NCBI GenBank assembly: GCA_016716715.1
Contig: JADJVE010000006.1
Coordinates: 62,001 to 126,000, forward strand
Reading direction: 5' to 3'
Source: Acidobacteriota bacterium
GTDB taxonomy: Bacteria; Acidobacteriota; Thermoanaerobaculia; UBA5066
Length of the DNA stretch: 64,000 nt
The notes beneath the pieces were generated by a model, which searched no databases, was not told where the DNA came from, and saw only the letters and a program-made list of their open reading frames with translations. The translations under genes were made by a program, and so were the position numbers. Within the stretch, counting starts at the first letter, position 1; each line of letters begins with the position of its first letter. Below are positions 51,005 to 59,292 of this stretch, in pieces.

Positions 51005-52885
51005 TCAGCGGGCGACGACGACGTTCGCGGCGTACGGTGCGCCGCCCTTAGACGAGAACCGCGTGATCCCCTCCTGCTCGAGGTCGAGGCTCAGCACGTA
51101 CTCGCCCGGCGCTTCTGGCGCGCGCAGCGCGAATGCGAGGTCGGCCCGGCCTCCGGGCGGCACGCGCCGGCCGGGCGTCGCGAACGCCTGCTCGCCGGCC
51201 GAAGGGCCGCTCCACGTGGCGACGAGGCGCACGTTGTTCATCCACGTGCAGGGCCCCTCGTTCTCCGCCTGGATCGTCGCGCGGAATTCCCCTCCCGGAG
51301 CGAGGCGCTCCGGAAGAGATGCCGAGCCCCACGCGACCCGGTAGGCCGCCGACGGCATCGGGAGCGCGCCGGCGGCGCCGATCCCGTCCCGCACCGCGGG
51401 CGCCAGTGCGTGAAACACGGCGAACGCTCCCGCGCGCGTCTCGCGAAACAGCGCACCCGACTCGAGCAACGCGTCGCGGAAACAGGCGTCGCGCGGCGGA
51501 AGGAGGACGACCGCCGGGCTCTCCGCGGCGCGCACCGCCGCGTCCCACTCGAGGTTGCGCGTGCCGTCCTCCCGGGCGATCGGGGTCGCGAGGATCGAGC
51601 CGCCGCTTTCGAACGTCACGCGATAGGCGGTCCAGTAGTTGGCGTACACGCGCGTCGCGCCCGCGTTCCTGAGCGCACCGAGCAGCGGTTCGAGGGGCCC
51701 CGTGACCTGTGCGTCGTCCACGTCTTCCGTGTGCCGGCGGGCCTTCGCCGTGCCGGACAGGTTGCTCGCGAGGAGGAGCGCGAAGCCCGCCGCCGCTGCG
51801 GCCCGCGGCAAGCCGCGCGCGGCGCCGGCCACGCTCGCGGCGAGGAGGGGGACGAACGCCGCGTAGGCCGCGACCATGTAGCGCGGCTCGCGCGGCGCGA
51901 GCCGCGCCACGAGGATCGTCGCCGCGGCGAGTGCGGCGAGGACCGCGAGAAGCAGACGGAGCCGGCGGTCGCGCCGCGCGGCTAAGAGGGCGGGCACGAG
52001 GAGGAGGCCCGCGACGACGGAAACCACGACGAACGCTCCGGGAAATGAAGGCTCCGTCACACTTGAAAAGTTTGGCCGCGCGGCGCCGAGGAGAACGGGC
52101 AGCGACTCGCCGAAGAACCGGGACAGGTTCGAGAGGAGTCCCGCGCCCGACGCCAGCGACATCTCGCGAGCGCGGGCGCTCTGGCCGGCGTGTCTGAGGT
52201 TCCAGACGAGCGAGGGCGCGGCGCCCAGGATCGCCCCGGCCCCGCACGCGGCGAGCGCGGCGAAATCCGGGCGGCGGCCGGGCCGTGCCAGGAGCCAGAG
52301 GCCCGCCACGGCGACGACCGGGAGCGTCACCGGGGTCACCCAGACTCCGACTCCCGCGGCGAGGCCGAGCAGCGCGAGCAGCGCGCCCGCGGGCCGCCCC
52401 GCCTCGAGCCGGGCGTCGGCCTCGGTCGCGAGCCACAGCACGGCGAGCCCGAGCAGCGCGACAGAGGCGTAGGCGCCGTCCGACGTCAGGACCTTGTACG
52501 GCAGGAAGAACGGAGGGATCGCGAGGTAAGCCGCGGCGAGGAGCCCGGCGCGGCGGCCGAAGAACCGGGCGGCGTACGCGGCTGTGCCCGCCCAGAAGAC
52601 CGCCCACAGGGCGACGTAGAACCCGCGAAAGGCCTCCGGGGTCGCGCCGAGGAGCCCGAAGAGCGGCGCGAGGAGATGTGGCTCCAGAGTCCCGCCGTAA
52701 GTCGCGCCCCAGTAGAAGACGGGATGCCCGCGGCCCTCGAGGATGTGCCGCGCCATGAGCGCGACGACGGCCTGATCGGCGCTGGCCGGGATGCGCGCCG
52801 AGGCGATCCACCAGGCCGCGAGGGCGCCCGAGAGAACGAAAAGAGCGGCGAACGGCAGGAACGCCCGAAGCCGCTCTCGTGACAC
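51005..52885 (-). CDS. GT-C/GT39-like membrane glycosyltransferase with C-terminal beta-sandwich
   Basis: A 626-residue protein. About 11 helices over residues 8-390 with the first loop ARIPASADQAVVALMARHIL and GHPVFYWGATYGGTLEPHLLAPL, close to the GT39-like group common in Acidobacteria. The C-terminal 200 residues are soluble, ending in an Ig-like sandwich (LAPGGEFRATIQAENEGPC, VPPGGRADLAFALRAPEAPGEYVLSL), which may bind the acceptor polymer. GTG at 52885 has a TAAATT box 6 bases upstream and no ribosome site. It faces the five-gene run that ends at 51003. Confidence 0.7.
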   Translation of the reverse strand: MSRERLRAFLPFAALFVLSGALAAWWIASARIPASADQAVVALMARHILEGRGHPVFYWGATYGGTLEPHLLAPLFGLLGATPEAFRGFYVALWAVFWAGTAAYAARFFGRRAGLLAAAYLAIPPFFLPYKVLTSDGAYASVALLGLAVLWLATEADARLEAGRPAGALLALLGLAAGVGVWVTPVTLPVVAVAGLWLLARPGRRPDFAALAACGAGAILGAAPSLVWNLRHAGQSARAREMSLASGAGLLSNLSRFFGESLPVLLGAARPNFSSVTEPSFPGAFVVVSVVAGLLLVPALLAARRDRRLRLLLAVLAALAAATILVARLAPREPRYMVAAYAAFVPLLAASVAGAARGLPRAAAAAGFALLLASNLSGTAKARRHTEDVDDAQVTGPLEPLLGALRNAGATRVYANYWTAYRVTFESGGSILATPIAREDGTRNLEWDAAVRAAESPAVVLLPPRDACFRDALLESGALFRETRAGAFAVFHALAPAVRDGIGAAGALPMPSAAYRVAWGSASLPERLAPGGEFRATIQAENEGPCTWMNNVRLVATWSGPSAGEQAFATPGRRVPPGGRADLAFALRAPEAPGEYVLSLDLEQEGITRFSSKGGAPYAANVVVAR

Positions 52886-52889
52886 CTTT

Positions 52890-52920
52890 GGAATTTAACC
52901 CGGAGGCAGGTGCCTCCGGG
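52890..52920 (-). terminator. Terminator after the 151-residue secreted-protein gene
   Basis: A perfect 10-bp stem (CCCGGAGGCA at 52899-52908 with TGCCTCCGGG at 52911-52920, 2-base apparent loop that would open to 4 or more) lies 6 bases after the stop at 52927. On the minus strand it is followed by TTAAATTCC. The T-run is short, so efficiency is uncertain. Confidence 0.55.
52892..52897 (-). promoter_or_regulatory. Candidate -10 box (TAAATT) before the GT39-like gene
   Basis: TAAATT on the minus strand ends 6 bases before the GTG at 52885. It coincides with the A+T tail of the hairpin that ends the preceding gene, so terminator and promoter share sequence. Confidence 0.45.
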
Positions 52921-52926
52921 GACTGC

Positions 52927-53382
52927 TTACTGGAAGTAGCCGGTGACGTCGAGGATGGCGTGGGTCGTGCCCCCGCCAACCGTGCCGTACGCCAGCGCGA
53001 GATCCTGGGTCGCGGCCACCCCCAGCGGCACGATCGCGCCATTCGCGATGGCGGGCTCGTTCGCGAGGAAGTTCAGCGTGGAGACGACGGGGAACGTGCC
53101 GCCCGCGGGCCACATGCTGAAGAACCCGTCAACCGTGGGCGTGGCGATCGTCGCGTTGAGCGACACGGCCTTCGCCGTCGACGGCACACCGCAGACGCCC
53201 TTGATCGTCACGTTGCGTTGCGTGGCGGCCGGGAGGGCGTTCGAGGGGCGCGAGTCGTAGGCGCGGCAGGGCGTGAGCGCGTAGTACTGCAGGCCGGCCT
53301 GGGCCTGCGCCTGCGTGGCCGAGAGGCCTGCGGCAACGGCGGACGCGACGAGAAGGGCGCGGACGATACGAACCTTGCTCAT
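52927..53382 (-). CDS. Secreted stand-alone PCR..DTR-domain protein
   Basis: A 151-residue protein: signal peptide (about 1-28, ending QAQAQA) followed by one domain of about 115 residues, from TPCRAYDSRP to ILDVTGYFQ. It is the same fold that sits at the C-terminus of four larger secreted proteins in this window, with both conserved Cys (PCR and GVCGVP) present. Here it is the whole mature protein, so the domain can exist alone and could be a binding partner or decoy for the machinery that handles the others. ATG at 53382 has AGGAG 7 bases upstream and a TAGACT box 30 bases upstream, a normal leadered gene. A terminator follows. Confidence 0.8.
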   Translation of the reverse strand: MSKVRIVRALLVASAVAAGLSATQAQAQAGLQYYALTPCRAYDSRPSNALPAATQRNVTIKGVCGVPSTAKAVSLNATIATPTVDGFFSMWPAGGTFPVVSTLNFLANEPAIANGAIVPLGVAATQDLALAYGTVGGGTTHAILDVTGYFQ

Positions 53383-53412
53383 GAACTTTCTCCTCTTTCC
53401 GGCTTTGAACGG

Positions 53413-53418
53413 AGTCTA
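53413..53418 (-). promoter_or_regulatory. Candidate -10 box (TAGACT) for the 151-residue protein gene
   Basis: TAGACT on the minus strand leaves a leader of about 23 bases that contains AGGAG before the ATG at 53382. It contrasts with the leaderless-type promoters that use the same hexamer at a spacing of 6. Confidence 0.35.
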
Positions 53419-53453
53419 ACTGAGATTGAATTTCGTTTGGTAGTGTCTGTACC

Positions 53454-55379
53454 TCACTCGAAGTACCCGTTGACGTCCAGTATGAAGTCCACGCCCCCAA
53501 TGCAATTGTTGAAAACACTGAAGGTTGTGGTCGTCGCCGAGAGGTAGACCACGGCGTTGTTCGCCCGGGTCTTGCCCGCCCGGAAGCTCACGGCGCTCGT
53601 TCCGGGCTGCGCGACATCGGATGGGAACACGATCAGCTCCCCTGATCCGGCCACGTTCGTCACCGTCAGGTTGGCGGAAATGGCGACCGCCAGCGCAGGG
53701 ATTCCGCAGACGCCCGTCACCTGGAAGCTTCGCGGCGTCATCGGGGCGAGCGCCGGCCCTCCCAGCGGACCGTTCATCCCGCGCGTATCGAGAACGCGGC
53801 AGGGCGGCAGGGGATAGAACACGGTCGGGGCGGGAGTGCGTGGGGCGCACGTGCCTGCGTTTGGCGCGACGGCGAGCCGCCCGGAGTCCCTTCGGTAAGA
53901 GCCCCAGACGGGGGCGGCCGACTTGCCCGTCGTCCACGCGTGAACGCTGACGTTGCCGGACGTCGAGGACGCGGCCGCGATGTTCAAGACGCCCCCGACG
54001 ACGTCGAGCGTGGCGCCGCTGGCGGAAGAGGGCATGTAAAGAGAGAACTCGCCGGCGGTGTGCGGCGTGCCCGCGTCCGTCAGCTGAACGCCCGTGCTCG
54101 AGAGAATGCAGATCTCGGAGTTCGTCGGAACGAGGACCTCGAGCTTCGTGTCGCCGAGGACGTCGGCGACGACCGGCTGCCCCGCGCTCAGGTTCACGGC
54201 CGCGTACGCCATCGGCTTCGTCTTCCACATCAGCGCGCCCGTGCCCTTGAACGCGTAGACGTTGAAGTTCTGCGCGGCGCCCGTCGAGCAGTCCATGTCG
54301 GTGACGACGACGTCGAGAATGCCGTCGCCGTCGAGGTCGGCGAGCGCGGGCGAGGTCGTGACCTCGCCCGACGTCATGTTTGCGACGCCGAAGCCCGGCA
54401 ACAGCTGCCCGTTGCAGCGGAGAGCGTAAATCGCACGCTTGCGGAGGGGGCCGATCCCGCTCCCGCAGGGCGCCGGGTTCCCCCAGTACGTGCCGGTCCC
54501 GAACACGATCTTCGGGGTGCCGTCGCCCGTGATGTCGCCCACGACCGGCGAGGCCATGATGATCTGGTCGACGTCGTACGGAAAGCCCGGGAACTCCTGC
54601 CCGAGATACGTGAGGACGTGCAGGCGTCCCCCGTTGATCGTCGGCGGGACGCCCGGCGGATTCGCGGTGGGATCGGCGTGCGAGTCCGTGCCGATGATGA
54701 TCTCGAGCTTGCCGTTCCCGTCGAGGTCGTAAAGAGCGGGCGAGGACCAGATCGTGTCGCGGACGAAGAGGGGCCACGTCCCGGTCTTCGCGGTGCCGTC
54801 GCGGCCGTCGACCGCGTAGATGTGTCCGTCCCATGAGCCCCAGACGACGTCGGCGTGGCCGTCGGCGTCGATGTCGCCGATCGCCGGAGTCGAGACGACG
54901 CCGAGCGGAAAACTGCTGTGACTCGGGACGTCGTTCGCGCTCAACACGACCCAGAGAAGAGCTCCGTTCCTCTTGAACGCGGCGACGCCGCCGACCGTGA
55001 CCGGATCAGCAGGGGGCCAGACCCCACCGCCGAAGCCGACGACGATGTCGGGAATGCCGTCCCCATCGACGTCGCCGACCGCCGCGCTGCTCACGGCCTG
55101 GCCCCCCAGCGGCTGCGGCCAGCCCGTGGCGACGCTGCCGTCCTGGTTCAGGACGTAGAGCTCTTTCGAGCTCGTACCGAGAATGAGGGACTTGCCGCCC
55201 GGGAGGCCGAGGTTCGCCCATACGGGTTCGTTCGAGGGGTGCCCGGTGCTCCCCGGCAGCACCTTCGGGAAGCCCGGCCGCACGGCGTAACCCGAGGGCA
55301 GCGACTGCGCGGAGGCCTCACCGGCGACGACAATCGTCAGCGCGAGAGCGGCCCAAGCGACAGTTTTCGCGAGCATCAT
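53454..55379 (-). CDS. Secreted FG-GAP propeller protein with C-terminal PCR..DTR domain
   Basis: A 641-residue exported protein. Signal peptide about 1-25 (ending EASAQ). Six FG-GAP-like calcium loops follow at irregular spacing (GDVDGDGIPDIVVG, GDIDADGHADVVWGSWDGHI, YDLDGNGKLEIIIGTD, GDITGDGTPKIVFG, ADLDGDGILDVVVTD, ADVLGDTKLEVLVP), a different subfamily from the GDYDGDGK arrays at 17 kb. The last 115-120 residues (PPCRVLDTRG to ILDVNGYFE) are the shared C-terminal domain. ATG at 55379 overlaps the upstream stop (ATGA). It is the third gene of the protease-unknown-propeller operon. Confidence 0.85.
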   Translation of the reverse strand: MMLAKTVAWAALALTIVVAGEASAQSLPSGYAVRPGFPKVLPGSTGHPSNEPVWANLGLPGGKSLILGTSSKELYVLNQDGSVATGWPQPLGGQAVSSAAVGDVDGDGIPDIVVGFGGGVWPPADPVTVGGVAAFKRNGALLWVVLSANDVPSHSSFPLGVVSTPAIGDIDADGHADVVWGSWDGHIYAVDGRDGTAKTGTWPLFVRDTIWSSPALYDLDGNGKLEIIIGTDSHADPTANPPGVPPTINGGRLHVLTYLGQEFPGFPYDVDQIIMASPVVGDITGDGTPKIVFGTGTYWGNPAPCGSGIGPLRKRAIYALRCNGQLLPGFGVANMTSGEVTTSPALADLDGDGILDVVVTDMDCSTGAAQNFNVYAFKGTGALMWKTKPMAYAAVNLSAGQPVVADVLGDTKLEVLVPTNSEICILSSTGVQLTDAGTPHTAGEFSLYMPSSASGATLDVVGGVLNIAAASSTSGNVSVHAWTTGKSAAPVWGSYRRDSGRLAVAPNAGTCAPRTPAPTVFYPLPPCRVLDTRGMNGPLGGPALAPMTPRSFQVTGVCGIPALAVAISANLTVTNVAGSGELIVFPSDVAQPGTSAVSFRAGKTRANNAVVYLSATTTTFSVFNNCIGGVDFILDVNGYFE

Positions 55380-56761
55380 TCGTAGTACCCGCTGACGTCG
55401 ATCACGAGATCGAGCGCGCCAGCCGCGTTGTTCTTCACCGTTGCACGCCCCGTGCCGTCGGACGACAAAAGGACCTGGGCGTTGTTCGCCCGGGTCCGTC
55501 CCGCCCGGAAGCTTATCGCCGAGGCGTTCGGAACGCCCGTGCCCGCAGGGTAGAAGACGAGGTCGCCTGACACTTGCGGGGTGACGACCGTCACGTTGAC
55601 CGACACGGCTACGGCCGTCGCGGAAACTCCGCAGGAGCCCGTGAGGACGAACGTGCGCGAGGCGTTCGCCGCGATCGAAAGCGCGCCCAGCACCGTCCGC
55701 GTGTCCAGAATGCGGCACGGGGGAACCACGTTAAGGCTCGTCGCGACGGGCGGCGCGGACGGCTGCCAGCCCAGCTGCACGACCTCGAAGTCTCCGGCGC
55801 GGATCGAGGAGAACGCGGGGTTCAGGATGCCGTTGTCCCACCGAGCGTCGTACGTGCCCTGCACGTACATGTCCGACCCGTTGTCGGCCACGATCAGGCC
55901 GTACGTCTTCATCGCCTGGAAGATCCGCTGGACCGGCGCCGTGAATCCGGAGATGTCCTTCGACGCCTTGAGGCGCAGACGCGCTCCCATCGGCGGCGCG
56001 CTGGAGTTCGAACCCGCGACGTGGGAGGCCGGGTAAACGTAGCCGTTCGTGTCGCGCACCGTGACGCGGAACGCGTGTCGGATGGGCGAGGCGCCGTACG
56101 CCTCGTCGTACCGCACGAGACCGGGCAGGATCGCGAGGCCGGCAGCGTCGGCGCTCGTCCAGCCGTCGGGCCGCCGGACGTTCGAGTCGAGGGAGAAGAC
56201 CGCGCCCGAGCCCGCCCGCCACGCGCACGACGGAGAGCCCGCGGGCAGACAGCGCGTGTTCCACGTCTCGAAGAGGAGACGGTGGTCGACGTCCACGATG
56301 AGCATGTGCTTGTCGCCGCGGCACGGGGAGCCCGCGTACGAGGAGTCGCAGTTGCCCGGATAGCCGCCCTCGATCCAGTGGCTCTGCGTCTTCGCGTCGA
56401 CGGGGATCGGGTAGCCCGCCGGGCGGCCCGGCGCGCCCGTATCGCTCTCGGAGGCGTAGTCGAACGCCATCGGCTCGAGCGGCTGCGTACCGGGCACGAC
56501 GACGTACGGCATGCCGTAGATCGCGGGCGCTCCCGCGTCGCCGCCGAAGTCCGGGTGCATCCCCTTCGTCGCGCCGATCCACGCGATGAGGGCCGCGCTG
56601 CTCGCGTCGACGGGCGCGGCGCTCACGTCGGCGTTCCACCAGTTGTCGGCGGGCAAGAGGGGTAGCGGCCCCGGGAGCGGCCCGCCCTGCACGGGCTGAG
56701 CCGCGAGCGGCGCGCCCGGGAGGAGCAACGCGAGCGCGGCCGCGCGCAGAACGGCCCTCAC
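55376..56761 (-). CDS. Secreted protein of unknown function with C-terminal PCR..DTR domain
   Basis: A 461-residue exported protein (signal peptide about 1-21). The main domain (about 35-335) has motifs I recognise as a conserved but unnamed bacterial family: NWWNADVSAAPVD, GGDKHMLIVD-like RGDKHMLIVDVDHRLLFE, YVYPASHVAGSNSSAPPMGA, RLRLKASKDISGF, and YGLIVADNGSDMYVQGTYD. Several Asp and His residues in these could be catalytic or metal-binding, but I cannot assign a reaction. The last 115 residues (PPCRILDTRT to VIDVSGYYE) are the shared domain. GTG at 56761 overlaps the metalloprotease stop (GTGA) and its own stop overlaps the propeller gene (ATGA). Confidence 0.75.
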   Translation of the reverse strand: MRAVLRAAALALLLPGAPLAAQPVQGGPLPGPLPLLPADNWWNADVSAAPVDASSAALIAWIGATKGMHPDFGGDAGAPAIYGMPYVVVPGTQPLEPMAFDYASESDTGAPGRPAGYPIPVDAKTQSHWIEGGYPGNCDSSYAGSPCRGDKHMLIVDVDHRLLFETWNTRCLPAGSPSCAWRAGSGAVFSLDSNVRRPDGWTSADAAGLAILPGLVRYDEAYGASPIRHAFRVTVRDTNGYVYPASHVAGSNSSAPPMGARLRLKASKDISGFTAPVQRIFQAMKTYGLIVADNGSDMYVQGTYDARWDNGILNPAFSSIRAGDFEVVQLGWQPSAPPVATSLNVVPPCRILDTRTVLGALSIAANASRTFVLTGSCGVSATAVAVSVNVTVVTPQVSGDLVFYPAGTGVPNASAISFRAGRTRANNAQVLLSSDGTGRATVKNNAAGALDLVIDVSGYYE

Positions 56762-58536
56762 TTCGTGTAGCCGTTGACGTCCACGACGAGGTCCAGGGAG
56801 CCCGCAGCTCTGTTCGTGACGAGGAAGCTGCCGTCCCCCGCGAGATAGATGAGCGCGTTGTTCGCGCGGGTGCGCCCGGCGCGGAAGCTCACGGTCGACG
56901 TCGCGGGCGGTGACGCGACGCCGTTCGGATACGCGACGAGGTCGCCGGTGACGGTCGGGTTCACGACCGTGACGTTCGCGGAGATCGCCACGGCGCCCGC
57001 CGGGACGTTGCAGCTCCCGGTCGCGACGAACGACCGCGACGCGAGCGCCCCGAGCGCCGGAGCGCCGAGCGGCCCGGCGGCGTTGCGCGTGTCGAGCAGG
57101 CGGCACGGCGTGACGGCGTTGAACGTCGTCGCCGAGGACACGGGTGGAGGGGGAGGCGGCGGCGGGACCACGAGCGCGATGCACGCGGACGCGGCGCCCG
57201 CGTCGAGGGCCGGGCCCACGTAACGGGTGACCGTGAGAGGGTGGAAGACGAGCGACGAGCTGCACCCGCCAAACCCGGACAGGTGGCAGTAGCTCATGAG
57301 CGTGCCGGTCACGTTCGCGACGCCGTTGATCGTCTGGGACGCGGGACACGACGTCGCGCCCGAATAGCAGCCCTCCCCTGCGTAGCACCGGTCGGGGGCG
57401 GGATTCGCGTAGCAGTGCGTGTGCGGCGACCCCATGTTGTGGCCGATCTCGTGGCCGACGATCAGCGTGTCGCCCCAGAGCCAGCCCCCGTTCGCGGAGA
57501 TCTGGTTGAAGCTGTAGTCGCTGCCTCCGCCGCACACCGAGCCGGCGACCCACGCGATGCCCGAGAGGCCCGACGTGCTCTTGCCCGAGAAGAGGGCGCC
57601 GAACGATCTGGGATACGTCGCCTTCGGATAGTTCGTGTTCCAGTAGTTCGTGAACTCGTTCAACTGGCTGCCGCTCGCGCCGGAGCCCGCCACGGTCCAC
57701 GGGTCCGTGCCTATCCGGAGGAACGTCGTCCCGACGACGAGGCGCAGGTTCAGGTCGCGCTCGTACATGACGTTGATGTTCGCGACGAGCGTCGCGATGG
57801 CGTTCGTCGTCGTCGTCGTGTTGTTGCCGAATGAGGCGAGGTACTCCGTGTCCGTGTCGATCGCGAGGATTCCCTTGTAGAGCGATCCGAGGACGGCGGC
57901 GGTCCGGCCCTGCGCCGCGCGCCCGGCGACGGACGCAGGCAGCGAGGCCGTCTCCGGGAAGTCCTCCTGGCCGCACCGCGTGGTCGCTCCGTCCGGCCGC
58001 ACCGGAGCCGCGAGAAGGTGGCGGCCCGCCATGTCCGCGGGATCGCGCGCGATCTCGTGCACGCCCTCGGGGCCGTGAGCGAGAGCCGTCAGCGTCCGCG
58101 TCGACGGATCCACGACGACGAGCACGCGGGCGCCCGCGCCCTCCGTGTCGCCGCCCCAGAAGAAGACGAGCGAGGAGCGCGGGATCTCGGTCCGGCCTCC
58201 CGCGTCGACGCGGAAGACCTTCGCGCCTTCGGCCCAGACCTCGTGTCTCTCGACCCGCACGGCGCGGCGGACGCCCGGAGCGAACGGCCAGTCCGCGACG
58301 ACGGCGCTCTCCTCGGGTGCGAGCGCGAGGAGGGCCGGGACGAGCCTCGCGTCGAGATGCAGGAGCTCGCCTTCGCCACGCCCCCCGGCGAGGTCGACGA
58401 TCTTCCCGGGGGCGCCGGCGGACAAGGGCCCGTCCGGCCGCGCAGCCGCGAGCGGCCCACCGAGGACGAGCGCCGTGAGCAGCGCGAGAGGTCGCGCGGC
58501 GACACGTCGAGCCGTACACCGGAAATGGAGCGCCAT
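56758..58536 (-). CDS. Secreted M12B (reprolysin-like) zinc metalloprotease with C-terminal PCR..DTR domain
   Basis: A 592-residue exported protease. After a signal peptide (about 1-32) comes a propeptide-like region to about residue 185. The catalytic domain has VMYERDLNLRLVVGTTFLRI, the zinc site HEIGHNMGSPHTHC near 361-374 (H-E-x-x-H-x-x-G-x-x-H), and the Met-turn TLMSYCH, as in adamalysin/reprolysin enzymes. A Pro run (about 456-464) links to the shared C-terminal domain of about 115 residues (TPCRLLDTRN to VVDVNGYTK). ATG at 58536 has GAGGGG 4 bases upstream. It leads an operon of three overlapping genes whose products all carry the same terminal domain. Confidence 0.9.
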   Translation of the reverse strand: MALHFRCTARRVAARPLALLTALVLGGPLAAARPDGPLSAGAPGKIVDLAGGRGEGELLHLDARLVPALLALAPEESAVVADWPFAPGVRRAVRVERHEVWAEGAKVFRVDAGGRTEIPRSSLVFFWGGDTEGAGARVLVVVDPSTRTLTALAHGPEGVHEIARDPADMAGRHLLAAPVRPDGATTRCGQEDFPETASLPASVAGRAAQGRTAAVLGSLYKGILAIDTDTEYLASFGNNTTTTTNAIATLVANINVMYERDLNLRLVVGTTFLRIGTDPWTVAGSGASGSQLNEFTNYWNTNYPKATYPRSFGALFSGKSTSGLSGIAWVAGSVCGGGSDYSFNQISANGGWLWGDTLIVGHEIGHNMGSPHTHCYANPAPDRCYAGEGCYSGATSCPASQTINGVANVTGTLMSYCHLSGFGGCSSSLVFHPLTVTRYVGPALDAGAASACIALVVPPPPPPPPVSSATTFNAVTPCRLLDTRNAAGPLGAPALGALASRSFVATGSCNVPAGAVAISANVTVVNPTVTGDLVAYPNGVASPPATSTVSFRAGRTRANNALIYLAGDGSFLVTNRAAGSLDLVVDVNGYTK

Positions 58537-58757
58537 GTGTCCCCTCGCTGCACCGTCCATTGCGGGACCCGTGCCGACCCGAAGCCTTCGCCGGGGAGTG
58601 ACCCCGGCTCACGCGAAATCACGCCTTTCCCGTGACTTGCGTCACCAGGGACCCGCTGGCGACCCACGCGCGCCGGCCGGGCCCGTTGCGGGGGCCGTCA
58701 AAAATTGTTCGCTTCGGAGAGACAGGTCCTCGAAATTTGACCCCGGGAAAAGGATCT
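58537..58757. other. Intergenic region with hairpin, smpB to metalloprotease
   Basis: This 221-base gap follows smpB and precedes the metalloprotease on the same strand. It holds a 7-bp hairpin GCCGGGG-AGTGA-CCCCGGC at 58590-58608 without a T-run, and a short palindrome GTGAC-TTGC-GTCAC at 58632-58645 that could be an operator. No tmRNA-like sequence was recognised. Confidence 0.4.
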
Positions 58758-59282
58758 TCAGCGCCTCGGCGCGCGCGCGTCCTTCATCGCGGAGCGAGCC
58801 TCGCGCTCGGCCTCCCGGCGGCGGATCGTCTCGCGCTTGTCGTGCAGCTTCTTGCCCGTGACGAGCGCGATCTCGACCTTCACGCGCGCGCCCTTGAAGT
58901 ACAGCGTCAGCGGGATGCACGTCGCGCCCGACTTCTGGATCTTCGAGGCGAGCCGCACGATCTCGCGCTTGTGGAGGAGGAGCTTCCTCTTCCTCTTCGC
59001 GTCGACGTTGTTGTAGCTCGCGGCGCCGTACGGCGGCACGTGGACGTTCCAGAGCCAGGCCTCGCCGCCCTCGACGGCGACGTAGCCGTCCTGCAGGCTC
59101 GCTTTCCCTTCGCGCAGCGACTTGACCTCGCTGCCCGTGAGCGCGAGGCCGGCCTCGAACTTCTCCTCGACGAAGTACTCGTGGAGCGCGCGCCGGTTCG
59201 TCGCGATCGGGCGCGTCCCCGAGTTCTTCGCGGCGGCGCGCGCGTCCTTCTTCCGCTCCTCGCGGTCCAGCCGCGACTTCAC
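58758..59282 (-). CDS. smpB: SmpB, tmRNA-binding protein
   Basis: A 174-residue SmpB, needed with tmRNA for rescue of stalled ribosomes. Core motifs are clear: ATNRRALHEYFVEEKFEAG, LTGSEVKSLREGKASLQDGYV, LWNVHVPPYGAASYNNVD, KRKRKLLLHKREI, and LTLYFKGARVKVEIALVTGKKLHDKRE at the C-terminal end. The N-terminal extension of about 20 basic residues and the long basic tail are as usual. GTG at 59282 lies 10 bases after the HD-GYP gene stop, so they probably share a transcript. Pairing with HD-GYP is not a fixed arrangement. Confidence 0.95.
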   Translation of the reverse strand: MKSRLDREERKKDARAAAKNSGTRPIATNRRALHEYFVEEKFEAGLALTGSEVKSLREGKASLQDGYVAVEGGEAWLWNVHVPPYGAASYNNVDAKRKRKLLLHKREIVRLASKIQKSGATCIPLTLYFKGARVKVEIALVTGKKLHDKRETIRRREAEREARSAMKDARAPRR

Positions 59283-59292
59283 GCGCGTCCCG

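Noticed and set aside
58537..58757. tmRNA gene next to smpB
   Set aside because: No tRNA-Ala-like ends or tag-peptide frame could be recognised in the gap.
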